35,577 bases of DNA from CAZRGV01 sp964599655 (GCA_964599655.1 CAZRGV010000058.1:1-35577), one strand, 5' to 3'. Positions 14,804 through 22,157 are shown, numbered from the stretch's first letter. The notes: a model not told the origin generated them from the sequence alone. Numbers and translations: made by a program.

Positions 14804-15295
14804 TTACAGAGGCACTCCCCGCAGACGAGCGACCTCGTCCTTCGTTCGCAGTTGTTTCAACCCGTCGATGGCCGCCTTGACGAGGTTGAGCTTGTTCGTC
14901 GAGCCGTAGCTCTTGGTCAGAATATCGGTAATGCCGGCGGCCTGCACCACGGCGCGGACCGCGCCGCCGGCGATGACGCCGGTACCGGGGCTGGCCGGCA
15001 GCATGATGACGCGGGAGGCGCCGTAGCGGCCCACGACCGCGTGCGGAATCGTGCCCCCCTTGAGCTGCACCTTGTTCATCTGCTTGTGGGCATCCTTGAC
15101 GCCCTTTTCGACGGCCGGCGGAACCTCGTTGGCCTTGCCATAACCCCAGGCCACGCGCCCTCGGTTGTCACCGACGACGACCAGGGCATTGAAGCTGAAC
15201 CGTCGGCCACCCTTAACGACCGCGGCGCAGCGGCGGATCGCCACCACGCTTTCGGTCCATTCACCGCGGTCGCGGTCACGATTGTCGCTGGACAC
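14804..15295 (-). CDS. rpsE: 30S ribosomal protein S5 (uS5)
   Basis: 163 aa. S5 lies at the mRNA entry side of the 30S and contributes to decoding accuracy. The N-terminal double-stranded-RNA-binding-like domain contains GGRRFSFNALVVVGDNRGRVAWGYGKA, and the C-terminal domain contains ASPGTGVIAGGAVRAVVQAAGITDI with KSYGSTN. The start is GTG at 15295, with GAGGGG upstream. Its stop is one base before the rplO start, so the two are tightly coupled and there is no room for rpmD. Confidence 0.97.
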   Translation of the reverse strand: MSSDNRDRDRGEWTESVVAIRRCAAVVKGGRRFSFNALVVVGDNRGRVAWGYGKANEVPPAVEKGVKDAHKQMNKVQLKGGTIPHAVVGRYGASRVIMLPASPGTGVIAGGAVRAVVQAAGITDILTKSYGSTNKLNLVKAAIDGLKQLRTKDEVARLRGVPL

Positions 15296-15430
15296 GGGTC
15301 CCCCTCGCGATTGATTGATCCTTGGCGATCGGATTCCGGAGACGCGGGAAACTCGAGCCTTCCGCCTGAGTCTTCATGGGACAGGGCGGAGCGGCCGGGT
15401 CGCCCGAACGGGGTTTGCGAAGCGTTCGGG

Positions 15431-15799
15431 TCAGAACTGCAAGCCGCCCTCTCGGGCCGCGTCGGCCAGGGCCTGAATCCGGCCGTGATACTTGTAGCTT
15501 CGACGGTCGAAGCAAACCTTGTCAATACCCGCGCTCTTGGCGCGTTGGGCCACCAGCCGGCCGACGATCGCGGCGGCCGCCTTGTTGCCGCCGTAGGACG
15601 CCTGCTGGCGGAACTCGGGATCGACCGAGCTGGCGGCGGCCAGGGTCTTGCCCTCGTTGTCGTTGATCACCTGGGCGTAGATATGCTTGGAGCTGCGGAA
15701 GACCGCCAGGCGGGGGCGCTCGGTCGTTCCCTGGAGCCGCTTGCGAACGTGCCGCTGGCGGCGCAGCCGTTGTTTCTGGACGAGTTTGCGGATATTCAC
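15431..15799 (-). CDS. rplR: 50S ribosomal protein L18 (uL18)
   Basis: 122 aa. L18 binds 5S rRNA in the central protuberance together with L5. Family segments are RHVRKRLQGTTERPRLAVFRS, KHIYAQVINDNEGKTLAAAS, and the end DRRSYKYHGRIQALADAAREGG. The start is GTG at 15799, giving VNIRKLVQKQRLRRQ, preceded by AAAGGA. A 213-base spacer separates it from rplF and a 135-base spacer from rpsE. Confidence 0.97.
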   Translation of the reverse strand: MNIRKLVQKQRLRRQRHVRKRLQGTTERPRLAVFRSSKHIYAQVINDNEGKTLAAASSVDPEFRQQASYGGNKAAAAIVGRLVAQRAKSAGIDKVCFDRRSYKYHGRIQALADAAREGGLQF

Positions 15800-16012
15800 C
15801 GAACGATCCTTTCCAGCTCGGGGCGGCGGGGGCGACCGATTGCCGACCGGGCGCCCAACCCCATGGTCCTTGGCGTCTGTTCGAAGGGCTCCGGGCCTTG
15901 GGTCCGTGGCCGGACGCCGCGTGATTGTTGGATTCTTGAACGTCGTTGCCGGGTCGAACGGTCGGGCCGCGCCGCGAGGGGCGGGCAGGACCGTCTCGAG
16001 TCACGGGCGGGA

Positions 16013-16557
16013 TTACTTCGAGCCGAATGCCTTGCCGCTCTTGCGGCGGACGACCTCGCCCTCGTAGCGAATCCCCTTGCCCTTGTAGGGCTCGGGCGGT
16101 CGGACCTTGCGAACCTCGGCGGCGAACTGGCCGACCTTCTGCTTGTCGGCTCCGCTGATGACGATGTGGGTCGAGTCGGGAACCGCCACGTTCACGCCCT
16201 GGGGGGCTTCCATCACGATCTGGTTGGCGTAGCCGACCTGCAAGGCGACCGTGTTGGCCTTCTTGAGCTGCGCCTGGTAGCCGACGCCGACGATTTCGAG
16301 CTTCTTGGTGTACCCTTCCGTGACGCCGTGAACCATGTTGGCGACCAGGCTTCGGGTCAAGCCGTGAAGGGCCCGGTTCTCGCNNNNNNNNNNNNNNNNA
16401 GCAGCGTCTTGCCCGCCTCGTCGTACGTGACGTCGATTCCGGGCTTGTAGCGGAACGAGAGCTTCCCCTTGGGCCCCTCGACGTGGACCGTCGAGTCGGC
16501 CACCGACACTTTCACGTTGGCCGGAACGGGCACCGGCTTGCGTCCAATACGGGACAT
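16013..16557 (-). CDS. rplF: 50S ribosomal protein L6 (uL6), interrupted by an N run
   Basis: L6 sits near the GTPase-associated centre of the 50S. The N-terminal domain starts MSRIGRKPVPVPANVKVSV and runs to GKTLL; after 16 N (16384-16399) the correct frame resumes as ENRALHGLTRSLVANMVHGV, TEGYTKKLEIVGVGYQAQL and ends EVVRRKSGKAFGSK. The N run does not preserve the frame; comparison with the family (a VTRPSDE-like stretch is missing) suggests about 23 missing bases, which would give 183 aa. So the gene is probably intact in the organism. Confidence 0.93.
16384..16399. other. Assembly gap (16 N) inside rplF
   Basis: The stated length breaks the reading frame. The family alignment leaves room for about eight residues more than the flanks supply, so I estimate 23 bases rather than 16. 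This is inference from family knowledge. Confidence 0.75.
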
Positions 16558-16698
16558 GGGACCGTCATCCTCTCGCGAGTCGGGGGACTCTTTTCTTCGA
16601 TGTTCGTCTCACAACAATCGCCCAAGCGACACGAGGCCGGTCAGCCAAACGCGGTCGAAGCCACGGCTCGGGCGGCCGGTCAAGCGACCTCGGCCGGG

Positions 16699-17094
16699 TC
16701 AGTGGATCCGGGCCAGCACCTCGCCGCCCACCTTCAATTCACGGGCCCGGCGGTCGCTGAGAATGCCCTGAGGGGTGCTGAGGATCTGGATTCCGAGGCC
16801 GTTGAGGACCGGCTTGAGGTCCTTGTAGCCGCAGTAGCGGCGGCACCCCGGCTTGCTCACGCGGTCGATCTTGTTGATCAGACGCTCGCCGTTGGGGCCG
16901 TACTTCAGTTCCAGCCGGAGGGTCCGAGCCGGAACGGTTTCGAGTTCCTCGAAACCCCAGATGTACCCCTCGTCCTTGAGCACCTGCGCGATGCCTCGTC
17001 GGATCTTGGACATGGGCATGTCGACGAACTGGCGCTCGATGCGCACCGAGTTGCGGATACGGGTGAGCATGTCGGCGATCGTGTCGGTCATCAT
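16699..17094 (-). CDS. rpsH: 30S ribosomal protein S8 (uS8)
   Basis: 131 aa. S8 is a primary binder of the central domain of 16S rRNA and in Escherichia coli represses the spc operon. Family segments are MTDTIADMLTRIRNS at the start, FVDMPMSKIRRGIAQVLKDEGYI, and the end GIQILSTPQGILSDRRARELKVGGEVLARIH. Two adjacent ATG codons (17094 and 17091) are possible starts. The in-frame region upstream runs into an adapter remnant and N run and is not part of the gene. Confidence 0.96.
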   Translation of the reverse strand: MMTDTIADMLTRIRNSVRIERQFVDMPMSKIRRGIAQVLKDEGYIWGFEELETVPARTLRLELKYGPNGERLINKIDRVSKPGCRRYCGYKDLKPVLNGLGIQILSTPQGILSDRRARELKVGGEVLARIH

Positions 17095-17136
17095 GGCGGG
17101 AACGGACCTGTCAACCGCCGCGGGTAACCAGCCGTG

Positions 17137-17167
17137 GCACACGTCTGAACTCCAGTCNNNNNNNNNN
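17137..17167. other. Illumina adapter remnant plus 10-N scaffold gap
   Basis: Positions 17137-17157 match 21 bases of the Illumina TruSeq read-1 adapter (GCACACGTCTGAACT and onward), immediately followed by ten N (17158-17167). In one frame this gives the well-known contaminant peptide DWSSDVC. The contig join between rpsN and rpsH is therefore artificial and its length unknown. Confidence 0.93.
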
Positions 17168-17220
17168 GGGCCGACGGGCCGTCGGCGCGACGGGGAAACC
17201 TCGTTCGAACGGGACGGTGA

Positions 17221-17240
17221 ACTCAACTCAACTCAACTCA
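17221..17240. repeat. Pentanucleotide tandem repeat, (ACTCA)4, rpsN-rpsH spacer
   Basis: Four exact ACTCA units lie downstream of rpsN on the transcribed minus strand, read there as TGAGT repeats. Comparable five-base repeats occur in other spacers of the same operon. Confidence 0.9.
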
Positions 17241-17321
17241 ACAAACGCTGGCTTGGCGAACGACGCGGACACGGACCACGAATCGGCTCGAAAACGGCAC
17301 GTCCGCGGCGAACCGCCGGCG

Positions 17322-17500
17322 TTACCAGCTGGACTTCTTGACCCCGGGAATGAGGCCCTTGCTCGCCAGGTTGCGGAAGCAGATCCGGCAGATGCCGAAC
17401 TTGCGATAAACGGCGCGAGGCAGAGCAGGCAGCGGTTGCGGTGCCGGACCGCGAACTTGCGAGGGGTCTGCGACTTGATCATCTGGGCTTTGGTCGACAT
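17322..17500 (-). pseudogene. rpsN: 30S ribosomal protein S14 type Z (uS14), frameshifted by a 7-base deletion
   Basis: S14 is a zinc-binding protein of the 30S head. The minus strand from the ATG at 17500 reads MSTKAQMIKSQTPRKFAVRH, RNRCLLC and then loses frame near 17419-17422; two frames on it resumes as RAVYRKFGICRICFRNLASK, GLIPGVKKSSW and TAA. The family has GRP at the break (C-G-R-P-R-A), so exactly seven bases are missing; restoring them gives 61 aa, the normal length, with zinc ligands Cys24, Cys27, Cys40 and Cys43. The residue after Cys24, usually Arg, is Leu, again next to the break. rpsN is normally essential, and adapter and N gaps lie nearby, so an assembly error is far more likely than a true pseudogene. 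Confidence 0.9.
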
Positions 17501-17549
17501 GGCAGCGGCGGCGCCTCGGGGAACTCAGGGGTTTCTGGGTCGGGTCGGA

Positions 17550-18104
17550 TTACTTCTTCTGCTGAGGCTGGCGGAACGGCATGCCGAAGGACCGCAGCAG
17601 CTCTCGGGCCTGGTCATCGTGGCTTGTCGAGGTGACGATGGTGATGTCCATGCCCTGGGTGTGCTGGATCTTGTCGGCGTCGATCTCGGGGAAGACGACC
17701 TGTTCGGCCAGGCCGAGCGTGTAGTTGCCGTGGCCGTCGAAGCTGTTGGGGTTGACCCCCCGGAAGTCGCGGATACGAGGCAAGGCGATCGAGATCAGGC
17801 GGTCGAGGAACTCGTACATCCGCTTGCCTCGGAGCGTCACCTTGCAGCCGATCTCGTTTCCTTCGCGGAGCCGGAACCCGCTGACGGAGACCTTGGCCTT
17901 GGTGATCAAGGGTTTCTGGCCGCTGATCTTGGCGAGGCTCTCGGCGGCGCCTTCCAGGAGGGCCTTGTCCTGCGTGGCGCGGCCGACTCCCATGTTGATG
18001 ACGATCTTCTCCAGCTTGGGGATCGCCATCTTGTTCTTGACCCCGAACTTGCTGATCAGCGCCGGGGCGATCGTCGACTCATACTGCTCTTGCAGGCGGG
18101 CCAT
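17550..18104 (-). CDS. rplE: 50S ribosomal protein L5 (uL5)
   Basis: 184 aa. L5 binds 5S rRNA and contacts the P-site tRNA and S13 across the subunit interface. Family segments are KMAIPKLEKIVINMGVGRAT, GQKPLITKAKVSVSGFRLREG, RLISIALPRIRDFRGVNPNSFDGHGNYTLGL and the end ITIVTSTSHDDQARELLRSFGMPF. The ATG at 18104 fits the family start. It lies 92 bases from rplX and 49 from rpsN, the usual order. Confidence 0.97.
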   Translation of the reverse strand: MARLQEQYESTIAPALISKFGVKNKMAIPKLEKIVINMGVGRATQDKALLEGAAESLAKISGQKPLITKAKVSVSGFRLREGNEIGCKVTLRGKRMYEFLDRLISIALPRIRDFRGVNPNSFDGHGNYTLGLAEQVVFPEIDADKIQHTQGMDITIVTSTSHDDQARELLRSFGMPFRQPQQKK

Positions 18105-18196
18105 CGGGGGTCATCCTTAATGATCGATTCGAGCCAGGATCGAGGCGTCGAGCGGACACGAGAGGCGGGCCCTCGGCAACGATCCCAAGGGCTCCG

Positions 18197-18565
18197 TCAG
18201 GCGTTCTTGGCGGCGCGGCGGGGCTTGACTGGGCCCACGTTGCCCAGGCCGGCGCCGCAGCTCTTGCAGTAGCGTTGTTTCTGGCCGTTGTCGTTGAAGC
18301 GGTGGCCGACGCGGACGCCTCGGTTGCAGGCCGGGCAGAAGAGCATGACGTTTGAAACGTCGATCGGCATCTCCTTCGAGAGCCGGCCGCCTTGCTGGTT
18401 CCGCTGGCTGGGCTTCATGTGCTTGTACACGCGGTTGACCCCTTCGACGACGATCTTGTTCGTCTCGGGAATCACGCGGAGCACTTTGGCGATCCGGCGC
18501 TGGGAGGGCGTCCCCCGGTCGTCGCCGGTGATCACTTCAACCTGGTCGTCTTTCCGGATATGCAT
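18197..18565 (-). CDS. rplX: 50S ribosomal protein L24 (uL24) with zinc-ribbon-like C-terminus
   Basis: 122 aa. L24 starts 50S assembly by binding 23S rRNA. The N-terminal KOW domain reads HIRKDDQVEVITGDDRGTPS, then IAKVLRVIPETNKIVVEGVN with the typical H-M-K-P-S-Q segment. The C-terminal part keeps two cysteine pairs, MLFCPACNRG and QRYCKSCGAG, with the spacing of a small zinc ribbon; such L24 forms are known in several bacterial phyla. An Ala/Lys tail follows. Confidence 0.96.
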   Translation of the reverse strand: MHIRKDDQVEVITGDDRGTPSQRRIAKVLRVIPETNKIVVEGVNRVYKHMKPSQRNQQGGRLSKEMPIDVSNVMLFCPACNRGVRVGHRFNDNGQKQRYCKSCGAGLGNVGPVKPRRAAKNA

Positions 18566-18669
18566 GGTTAGTTCTCAAACGACAACAGGGGCCGTTGGCG
18601 GTGGACGGCGAGGCGAGGCACGCCGGTTCGGGTTGGGCCAGGGGGGGCGACGGCCCACGACGAGCCGGC

Positions 18670-19050
18670 TCAGACCACCTCGGCGGCCAGGCTGATGATC
18701 TTCATGAACTGGCGATCCCGCAGCTCTCGAGCGATGGCGCCGAAGATGCGGGTGCCGCGGGGGTTGTTCTCGCGGTCGATCAGGACGCACGCGTTGCGAT
18801 CGAACTTGACGTAGGAGCCGTCGGACCGTCGGGTCTGGTTGCGGGTCCGGACGACGACGCAGCGAACGACGTCACCGGCCTTGACATCGCCGCCGGGGTT
18901 CGCCTTCTTGACGCTGGCGATGATGATGTCGCCGATTCCGGCGGTGCGCCGCTTGTAACGCGAGGCGCTGCCGCCCAGGACCTTGAAGCACATGACTTCC
19001 TTGGCCCCGGTATTGTCGGCCACGTCGAGCCGGGTTTGCATCTGGATCAT
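18670..19050 (-). CDS. rplN: 50S ribosomal protein L14 (uL14)
   Basis: 126 aa. L14 lies at the subunit interface, contacting 16S rRNA helix 14, and is a target of silencing factor RsfS in other bacteria. The start MIQMQTRLDVADNTGAKEVM, then CFKVLGGS, RRTAGIGDIIIASVKKA, and GTRIFGAIARELRD are diagnostic. The second Met (codon 4) is an alternative start. Standard order rpsQ-rplN-rplX is kept. Confidence 0.97.
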   Translation of the reverse strand: MIQMQTRLDVADNTGAKEVMCFKVLGGSASRYKRRTAGIGDIIIASVKKANPGGDVKAGDVVRCVVVRTRNQTRRSDGSYVKFDRNACVLIDRENNPRGTRIFGAIARELRDRQFMKIISLAAEVV

Positions 19051-19282
19051 GGGATTCGATTCCGCTTTCGACTCGGACTCGCGCCGCCGTGACGGAGGGA
19101 TCCAACGACCGGCCGTTCGGGCTCAGGCGACGATTCGAGGAACCGTGGCGCCGGAACGGCTGGCCCGCCCTGGCGGCGGAGCGAGCCCAACAACATCGCA
19201 AATTCCGGTCGTAACAGCAAGACGGACTTTTTCACGTTTTTCGGACTCGGGTCTCAACACCCCGACGGCCCGCGCCCATCGA

Positions 19283-19627
19283 TCAGGCCGGATCGCCGGT
19301 CGGCTCGCCGCCGCTGGTCGGTTCTTCCCCCTCGCCGGCCAGGGCGCGTTGGGCGCCGAGGCGAACGATCCGGGTGATCCGCCAACGCTTGAGCTTCGAC
19401 NNNNNNNNNNNNNNNNNNNNNNNNNNNNNNACGTGCGCCTCGTTTCGCTCGTCGTGGGCGTGGCAGACGGTTCGGCGCCGGATGAACTTGCCGTACTTCG
19501 GGTGGGGCACGAGCCGCTCAACCTCGACGCGGCGGGTCTTGTTCATCTTATCGGACGTGACGACGCCGATCTCCGTCTTGCGACGGCGACGGGCCGGGGT
19601 GTTGGGGGTCGGGGTAGCCTGGCTCAT
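19283..19627 (-). CDS. rpsQ: 30S ribosomal protein S17 (uS17), interrupted by an N run
   Basis: S17 is an OB-fold primary binder of 16S rRNA. The N-terminus MSQATPTPNTPARRRRKTEI, GVVTSDKMNKTRRVEVERLV and PHPKYGKFIRRRTVCHAHDE are followed by NEAH and the N run 19401-19430, after which SKLKRWRITRIV and a Pro/Gly/Glu tail follow. The two parts are in frame as given, but the family has about 13 residues between the His and SK whereas the gap supplies 11, so the real gap may be 36 bases. The N-terminal and C-terminal extensions exceed the shortest family members. Confidence 0.92.
   Translation of the reverse strand: MSQATPTPNTPARRRRKTEIGVVTSDKMNKTRRVEVERLVPHPKYGKFIRRRTVCHAHDERNEAHXXXXXXXXXXXSKLKRWRITRIVRLGAQRALAGEGEEPTSGGEPTGDPA
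19401..19430. other. Assembly gap (30 N) inside rpsQ
   Basis: The gap falls in the conserved GDVVEI-to-RPL segment of S17. The edge bases fit Val (GTN) and Leu (NNG) of the family consensus. Family comparison suggests six more bases than stated. Confidence 0.65.
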
Positions 19628-19660
19628 CGGGGCTTGGTTCCCATCGGGAGGTCTGGGGGA

Positions 19661-19894
19661 CTAAGATCCTTGGGGCGTGGCGGGGGCGGTCGACCGCTCT
19701 CGCTCGAGTTGCCGCTCACGAAGGATCGTCTTGATCCGGGCGATTTCTCGCTTGGCCTTGATGATTTCGCTGGGGGCTTCCAGCCGCTCGGTCTCGCTCT
19801 GCAGCCGCAGGCGGAACAGATTCTCCTGGGTCTCCTTGAGCGACAGTTCGAGCTGCTGATCGTCTTGCTCGCGGAGCATGGCGGGCTTGGTCAT
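19661..19894 (-). CDS. rpmC: 50S ribosomal protein L29 (uL29)
   Basis: 77 aa. L29 is a helical hairpin at the tunnel exit, next to L23 where trigger factor and SRP dock. The segment LREQDDQQLELSLKETQENL, FRLRLQSETERLEAPSEI and the arginine-rich end match the family; a short Thr/Pro tail is added. The start at 19894 gives MTKPAMLREQDD, with GGAG upstream; the earlier in-frame part is the spacer. It is followed by rpsQ after 33 bases. Confidence 0.95.
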   Translation of the reverse strand: MTKPAMLREQDDQQLELSLKETQENLFRLRLQSETERLEAPSEIIKAKREIARIKTILRERQLERERSTAPATPQGS

Positions 19895-19995
19895 CGCGAT
19901 CTCCGGCGCCTTGGGGCTTGAGCCGATCGGTGGGTCGGCTCGATCGCTCTTCGGCGTGGCGTCCTTTGGGGTTGATCCTTGGATTCGGGTCAGGG

Positions 19996-20415
19996 TCAGA
20001 TCGTCGGCCGCCGGCCGATGAAGCGGCACTTGACCGGCAGCTTGTGGGCCAGACGGGCGAAGGTGGCCCGGGCGTGTTCCTCGGAGACGCCGGCCAGTTC
20101 GTAGAGAACGGTGCCGGGCTTGACGATCGCCGCCCAGTATTCGACTTCGCCCTTGCCCTTACCCATCCGGGTTTCGGCTGGGATCGAGGTGACGCTCTTG
20201 TGCGGGAAGATGCGGATGTAGAGCTTGCCGCCTCCCTTGACCGACTGGCTGGCGACGATGCGGCCCGCCTCGATGGTCTGGGCGCTGATCTTGCCGGGCT
20301 CTAGCGACTGGAGGCCGTACTCGCCGAAGGCGACGTAGTTGCCCCGGGTCGCTTTGCCCCGGATCCGGCCTTTGTGGGTCTTCCGGTACTTGACCCGTTT
20401 GGGCATCATGGCCAT
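19996..20415 (-). CDS. rplP: 50S ribosomal protein L16 (uL16)
   Basis: 139 aa. L16 contacts the A-site tRNA and organises the peptidyl-transferase and GTPase-associated regions. Diagnostic segments are PKRVKYRKTHKGRIRGKATR, GNYVAFGEYGLQSLEPG, FPHKSVTSIPAETRMGKGKG, and the end KLPVKCRFIGRR. Several Met codons (20415, 20409, 20406) could start it; GGAGG lies 9 bases before the first. A spacer of 160 bases with a pentamer repeat separates it from rpsC. Confidence 0.97.
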   Translation of the reverse strand: MAMMPKRVKYRKTHKGRIRGKATRGNYVAFGEYGLQSLEPGKISAQTIEAGRIVASQSVKGGGKLYIRIFPHKSVTSIPAETRMGKGKGEVEYWAAIVKPGTVLYELAGVSEEHARATFARLAHKLPVKCRFIGRRPTI

Positions 20416-20464
20416 CGGGAGAATCCTCCGTATCGGTCCTCAATCACGTGTGGGAATCGACGGG

Positions 20465-20479
20465 TGTCGTGTCGTGTCG
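20465..20479. repeat. Pentanucleotide tandem repeat, (TGTCG)3, rpsC-rplP spacer
   Basis: Three exact TGTCG units followed by TTCG, between rpsC and rplP. The same unit, also three copies, appears in the rplD-rplW spacer at 23689-23703. Confidence 0.85.
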
Positions 20480-20575
20480 TTCGTACGAGATAGTTCGAGC
20501 CGTTGCGCCGAAAGGTTCAAGGCTGGCCGGACAATCCGGGCCAGCCAGGAGGATTGGAAACGCCGGCCAGTGGGA

Positions 20576-21274
20576 TCAACGACGGCCTCGGGGCCGCTTC
20601 GGTTTCCTCGACGAGGCGCCGGCCTGGGCGTCCTCGGGGGTCTCGGCCTTCAGGTAGTCGCCCTGGTTAACCCAGACCTTGATTCCGATGTGGCCCTGGG
20701 CGGTTTTGGCCTCGGCGAAGCCGTAGTCGATCTTGGCCCGCAAGGTCGACAGCGGGATTGAGCCGAGGTTGCCCCCCTCGCTCCGGGACATCTCGGCCCC
20801 GCCGAGCCGGCCCGAAAGCAGGACCTTGACCCCCTTGGCGCCGCCGTCCATCGTTTGCTCGAGGGCGCGTTTGATCGTGCGGCGGAAGCTCGAACGCTTC
20901 TGGAGCTGCTCGGCGATGTCCTCGCTGATGAGCTGAGCGTCGATCTCGGGCCGGGCGACTTCCTGGATCTTGATTTCGATCCGGCGGCCGGTCAGGTTCT
21001 GGAGCTCTTCCTGAAGCTTCTCGATCTCGGCCCCCCGCTTGCCGATGATCACGCCGGGCCTCGCCGTGTGCAAAAGCACGGTCACGGCGTCTCGGGTCCG
21101 CTCGATCTCGATCTTCGGGATGCCGGCGAAGCCGTACTTCTTCTTGATGTACTTGCGGATCTTGAAATCCTCGACCAGCAAGTCCTTGAACTCGTGTTTG
21201 GAGGCGTACCAGCGGCTCCGCCAGTCCTCCATGATGCCGACCCGGAAGCCGGTCGGCCGAACTTTCTGGCCCAT
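20576..21274 (-). CDS. rpsC: 30S ribosomal protein S3 (uS3)
   Basis: 232 aa. S3 forms the mRNA entry channel with S4 and S5 and has helicase-related contacts. The start MGQKVRPTGFRVGIMEDWRS, the KH domain with GVIIGKRGAEIEKL, and the C-terminal domain GRLGGAEMSRSEGGNLGSIP, LSTLRAKIDYGFAEAKT are family hallmarks. The end is an Arg/Lys/Pro-rich tail. The ATG at 21274 fits the family. Confidence 0.97.
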   Translation of the reverse strand: MGQKVRPTGFRVGIMEDWRSRWYASKHEFKDLLVEDFKIRKYIKKKYGFAGIPKIEIERTRDAVTVLLHTARPGVIIGKRGAEIEKLQEELQNLTGRRIEIKIQEVARPEIDAQLISEDIAEQLQKRSSFRRTIKRALEQTMDGGAKGVKVLLSGRLGGAEMSRSEGGNLGSIPLSTLRAKIDYGFAEAKTAQGHIGIKVWVNQGDYLKAETPEDAQAGASSRKPKRPRGRR

Positions 21275-21313
21275 GTCGTCGGCGTCCCTTTGTGAAAGAT
21301 GGCCCTTGTGCGT

Positions 21314-21338
21314 TGCGATGCAATGCGATGCGATGCGA
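21314..21338. repeat. Pentanucleotide tandem repeat, five TGC(G/A)A units, rplV-rpsC spacer
   Basis: Units read TGCGA, TGCAA, TGCGA, TGCGA, TGCGA, with one substitution in the second. They lie in the 85-base spacer between rplV and rpsC. Confidence 0.88.
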
Positions 21339-21359
21339 GCAGGGGGAGTGTCGATCGGG

Positions 21360-21755
21360 TTAATCCTGATCCGACTCGGGGGTCAGACCGGCCATGACCG
21401 TGTCGAGGTCGGCCAGGCCGATGGTGATATGGGCGGTCCGGCGCCGGATCATGTACGCCATGCCGCGGGCTCGAGGCATGAGCCGCTTGAACATCGGACC
21501 GCCGTCACCTCGGGCGTCGGCCACGATCAGGTCGCCCACGTCGCGAACCCCGCGGTCCTCGGCGTTGGCCATGGCGCTCTTGAGCACCAGTTCAATCATC
21601 CGCGCTCCGCGATGCGGCATGTACTTCAAGATGTTGACGGCGTCGTCGGCGTACTTGCCCCGGATCAGATCGAGGATCGGCCGGAGCTTGCGCACCGAGG
21701 TCCGGGCGAAGCGATGCGAGGCCCGGTAGGGGAAAGCGCTCTGGGTCTTGGCCAT
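21360..21755 (-). CDS. rplV: 50S ribosomal protein L22 (uL22)
   Basis: 131 aa. L22 lines the peptide exit tunnel with a long beta hairpin, and macrolide resistance mutations map there in other bacteria. Family segments are ASHRFARTSVRKLRPILDLI, RGKYADDAVNILKYMPHRGA, and the hairpin KRLMPRARGMAYMIRRRTAHITIGL. A short acidic tail ends the protein. It precedes rpsC in the usual order. Confidence 0.97.
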   Translation of the reverse strand: MAKTQSAFPYRASHRFARTSVRKLRPILDLIRGKYADDAVNILKYMPHRGARMIELVLKSAMANAEDRGVRDVGDLIVADARGDGGPMFKRLMPRARGMAYMIRRRTAHITIGLADLDTVMAGLTPESDQD

Positions 21756-21793
21756 GTCAGTACGGTGTCCCGAAGGCGGTGAGCGGGGTCGGG

Positions 21794-21865
21794 GTGGAGT
21801 GGAGGGCCCGAACGCGGGGCGCCGGGCTCATCCCAGCGTTCCTCGAGGTCTTGACTCCACTCCAC
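21794..21865. repeat. 11-bp inverted repeat with pentamer tracts, rpsS-rplV spacer
   Basis: GTGGAGTGGAG (21794-21804) and CTCCACTCCAC (21855-21865) are perfect complements enclosing 50 bases. The right arm is part of a run of (N)ACTC pentamers covering about 21853-21877 that overlaps the rpsS stop codon. In the transcript the spacer between rpsS and rplV would be looped out. Confidence 0.75.
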
Positions 21866-21875
21866 TCAACTCAAC

Positions 21876-22157
21876 TCACTTCCGGGCGGTCTTGCCTCCC
21901 TTGCCACCATGACCGCGGAAGGTGCGGGTCGGGGCGAACTCGCCCAGCTTGTGCCCGACCATGTCCTCGGTCACGTACAGTTTCATGAACGTCTTGCCGT
22001 TGTGAATGGCGAAGTTCTTGCCGACGAACTCCGGCACGATCGTGCAGGCGCGGGACCAGGTCTTGATCGGCTCGCGACTGCCGGAGGCCTCCGACCGATC
22101 GACCTTCTCGAGCAGCCGTTCGTCGACGTAGGGGCCTTTTTTCAGCGAACGTCCCAT
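21876..22157 (-). CDS. rpsS: 30S ribosomal protein S19 (uS19)
   Basis: 93 aa. S19 sits on the 30S head and bridges to the 50S central protuberance. The start MGRSLKKGPYVDERLLEKVD, then TWSRACTIVPEFVGKNFAIHNGKTF and the end TRTFRGHGGKGGKTARK are the family core. The coding end overlaps a pentanucleotide tract. It lies between rplB and rplV as usual. Confidence 0.97.
   Translation of the reverse strand: MGRSLKKGPYVDERLLEKVDRSEASGSREPIKTWSRACTIVPEFVGKNFAIHNGKTFMKLYVTEDMVGHKLGEFAPTRTFRGHGGKGGKTARK

Noticed and set aside
14069..16450. 793-aa plus-strand frame across secY to rplF
   Set aside because: Antisense shadow that also runs through two N runs, so it cannot be judged as a protein.
17168..17226. 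N-terminal extension of rpsH across the gap
   Set aside because: The extension is made of N, adapter translation and unrelated spacer.
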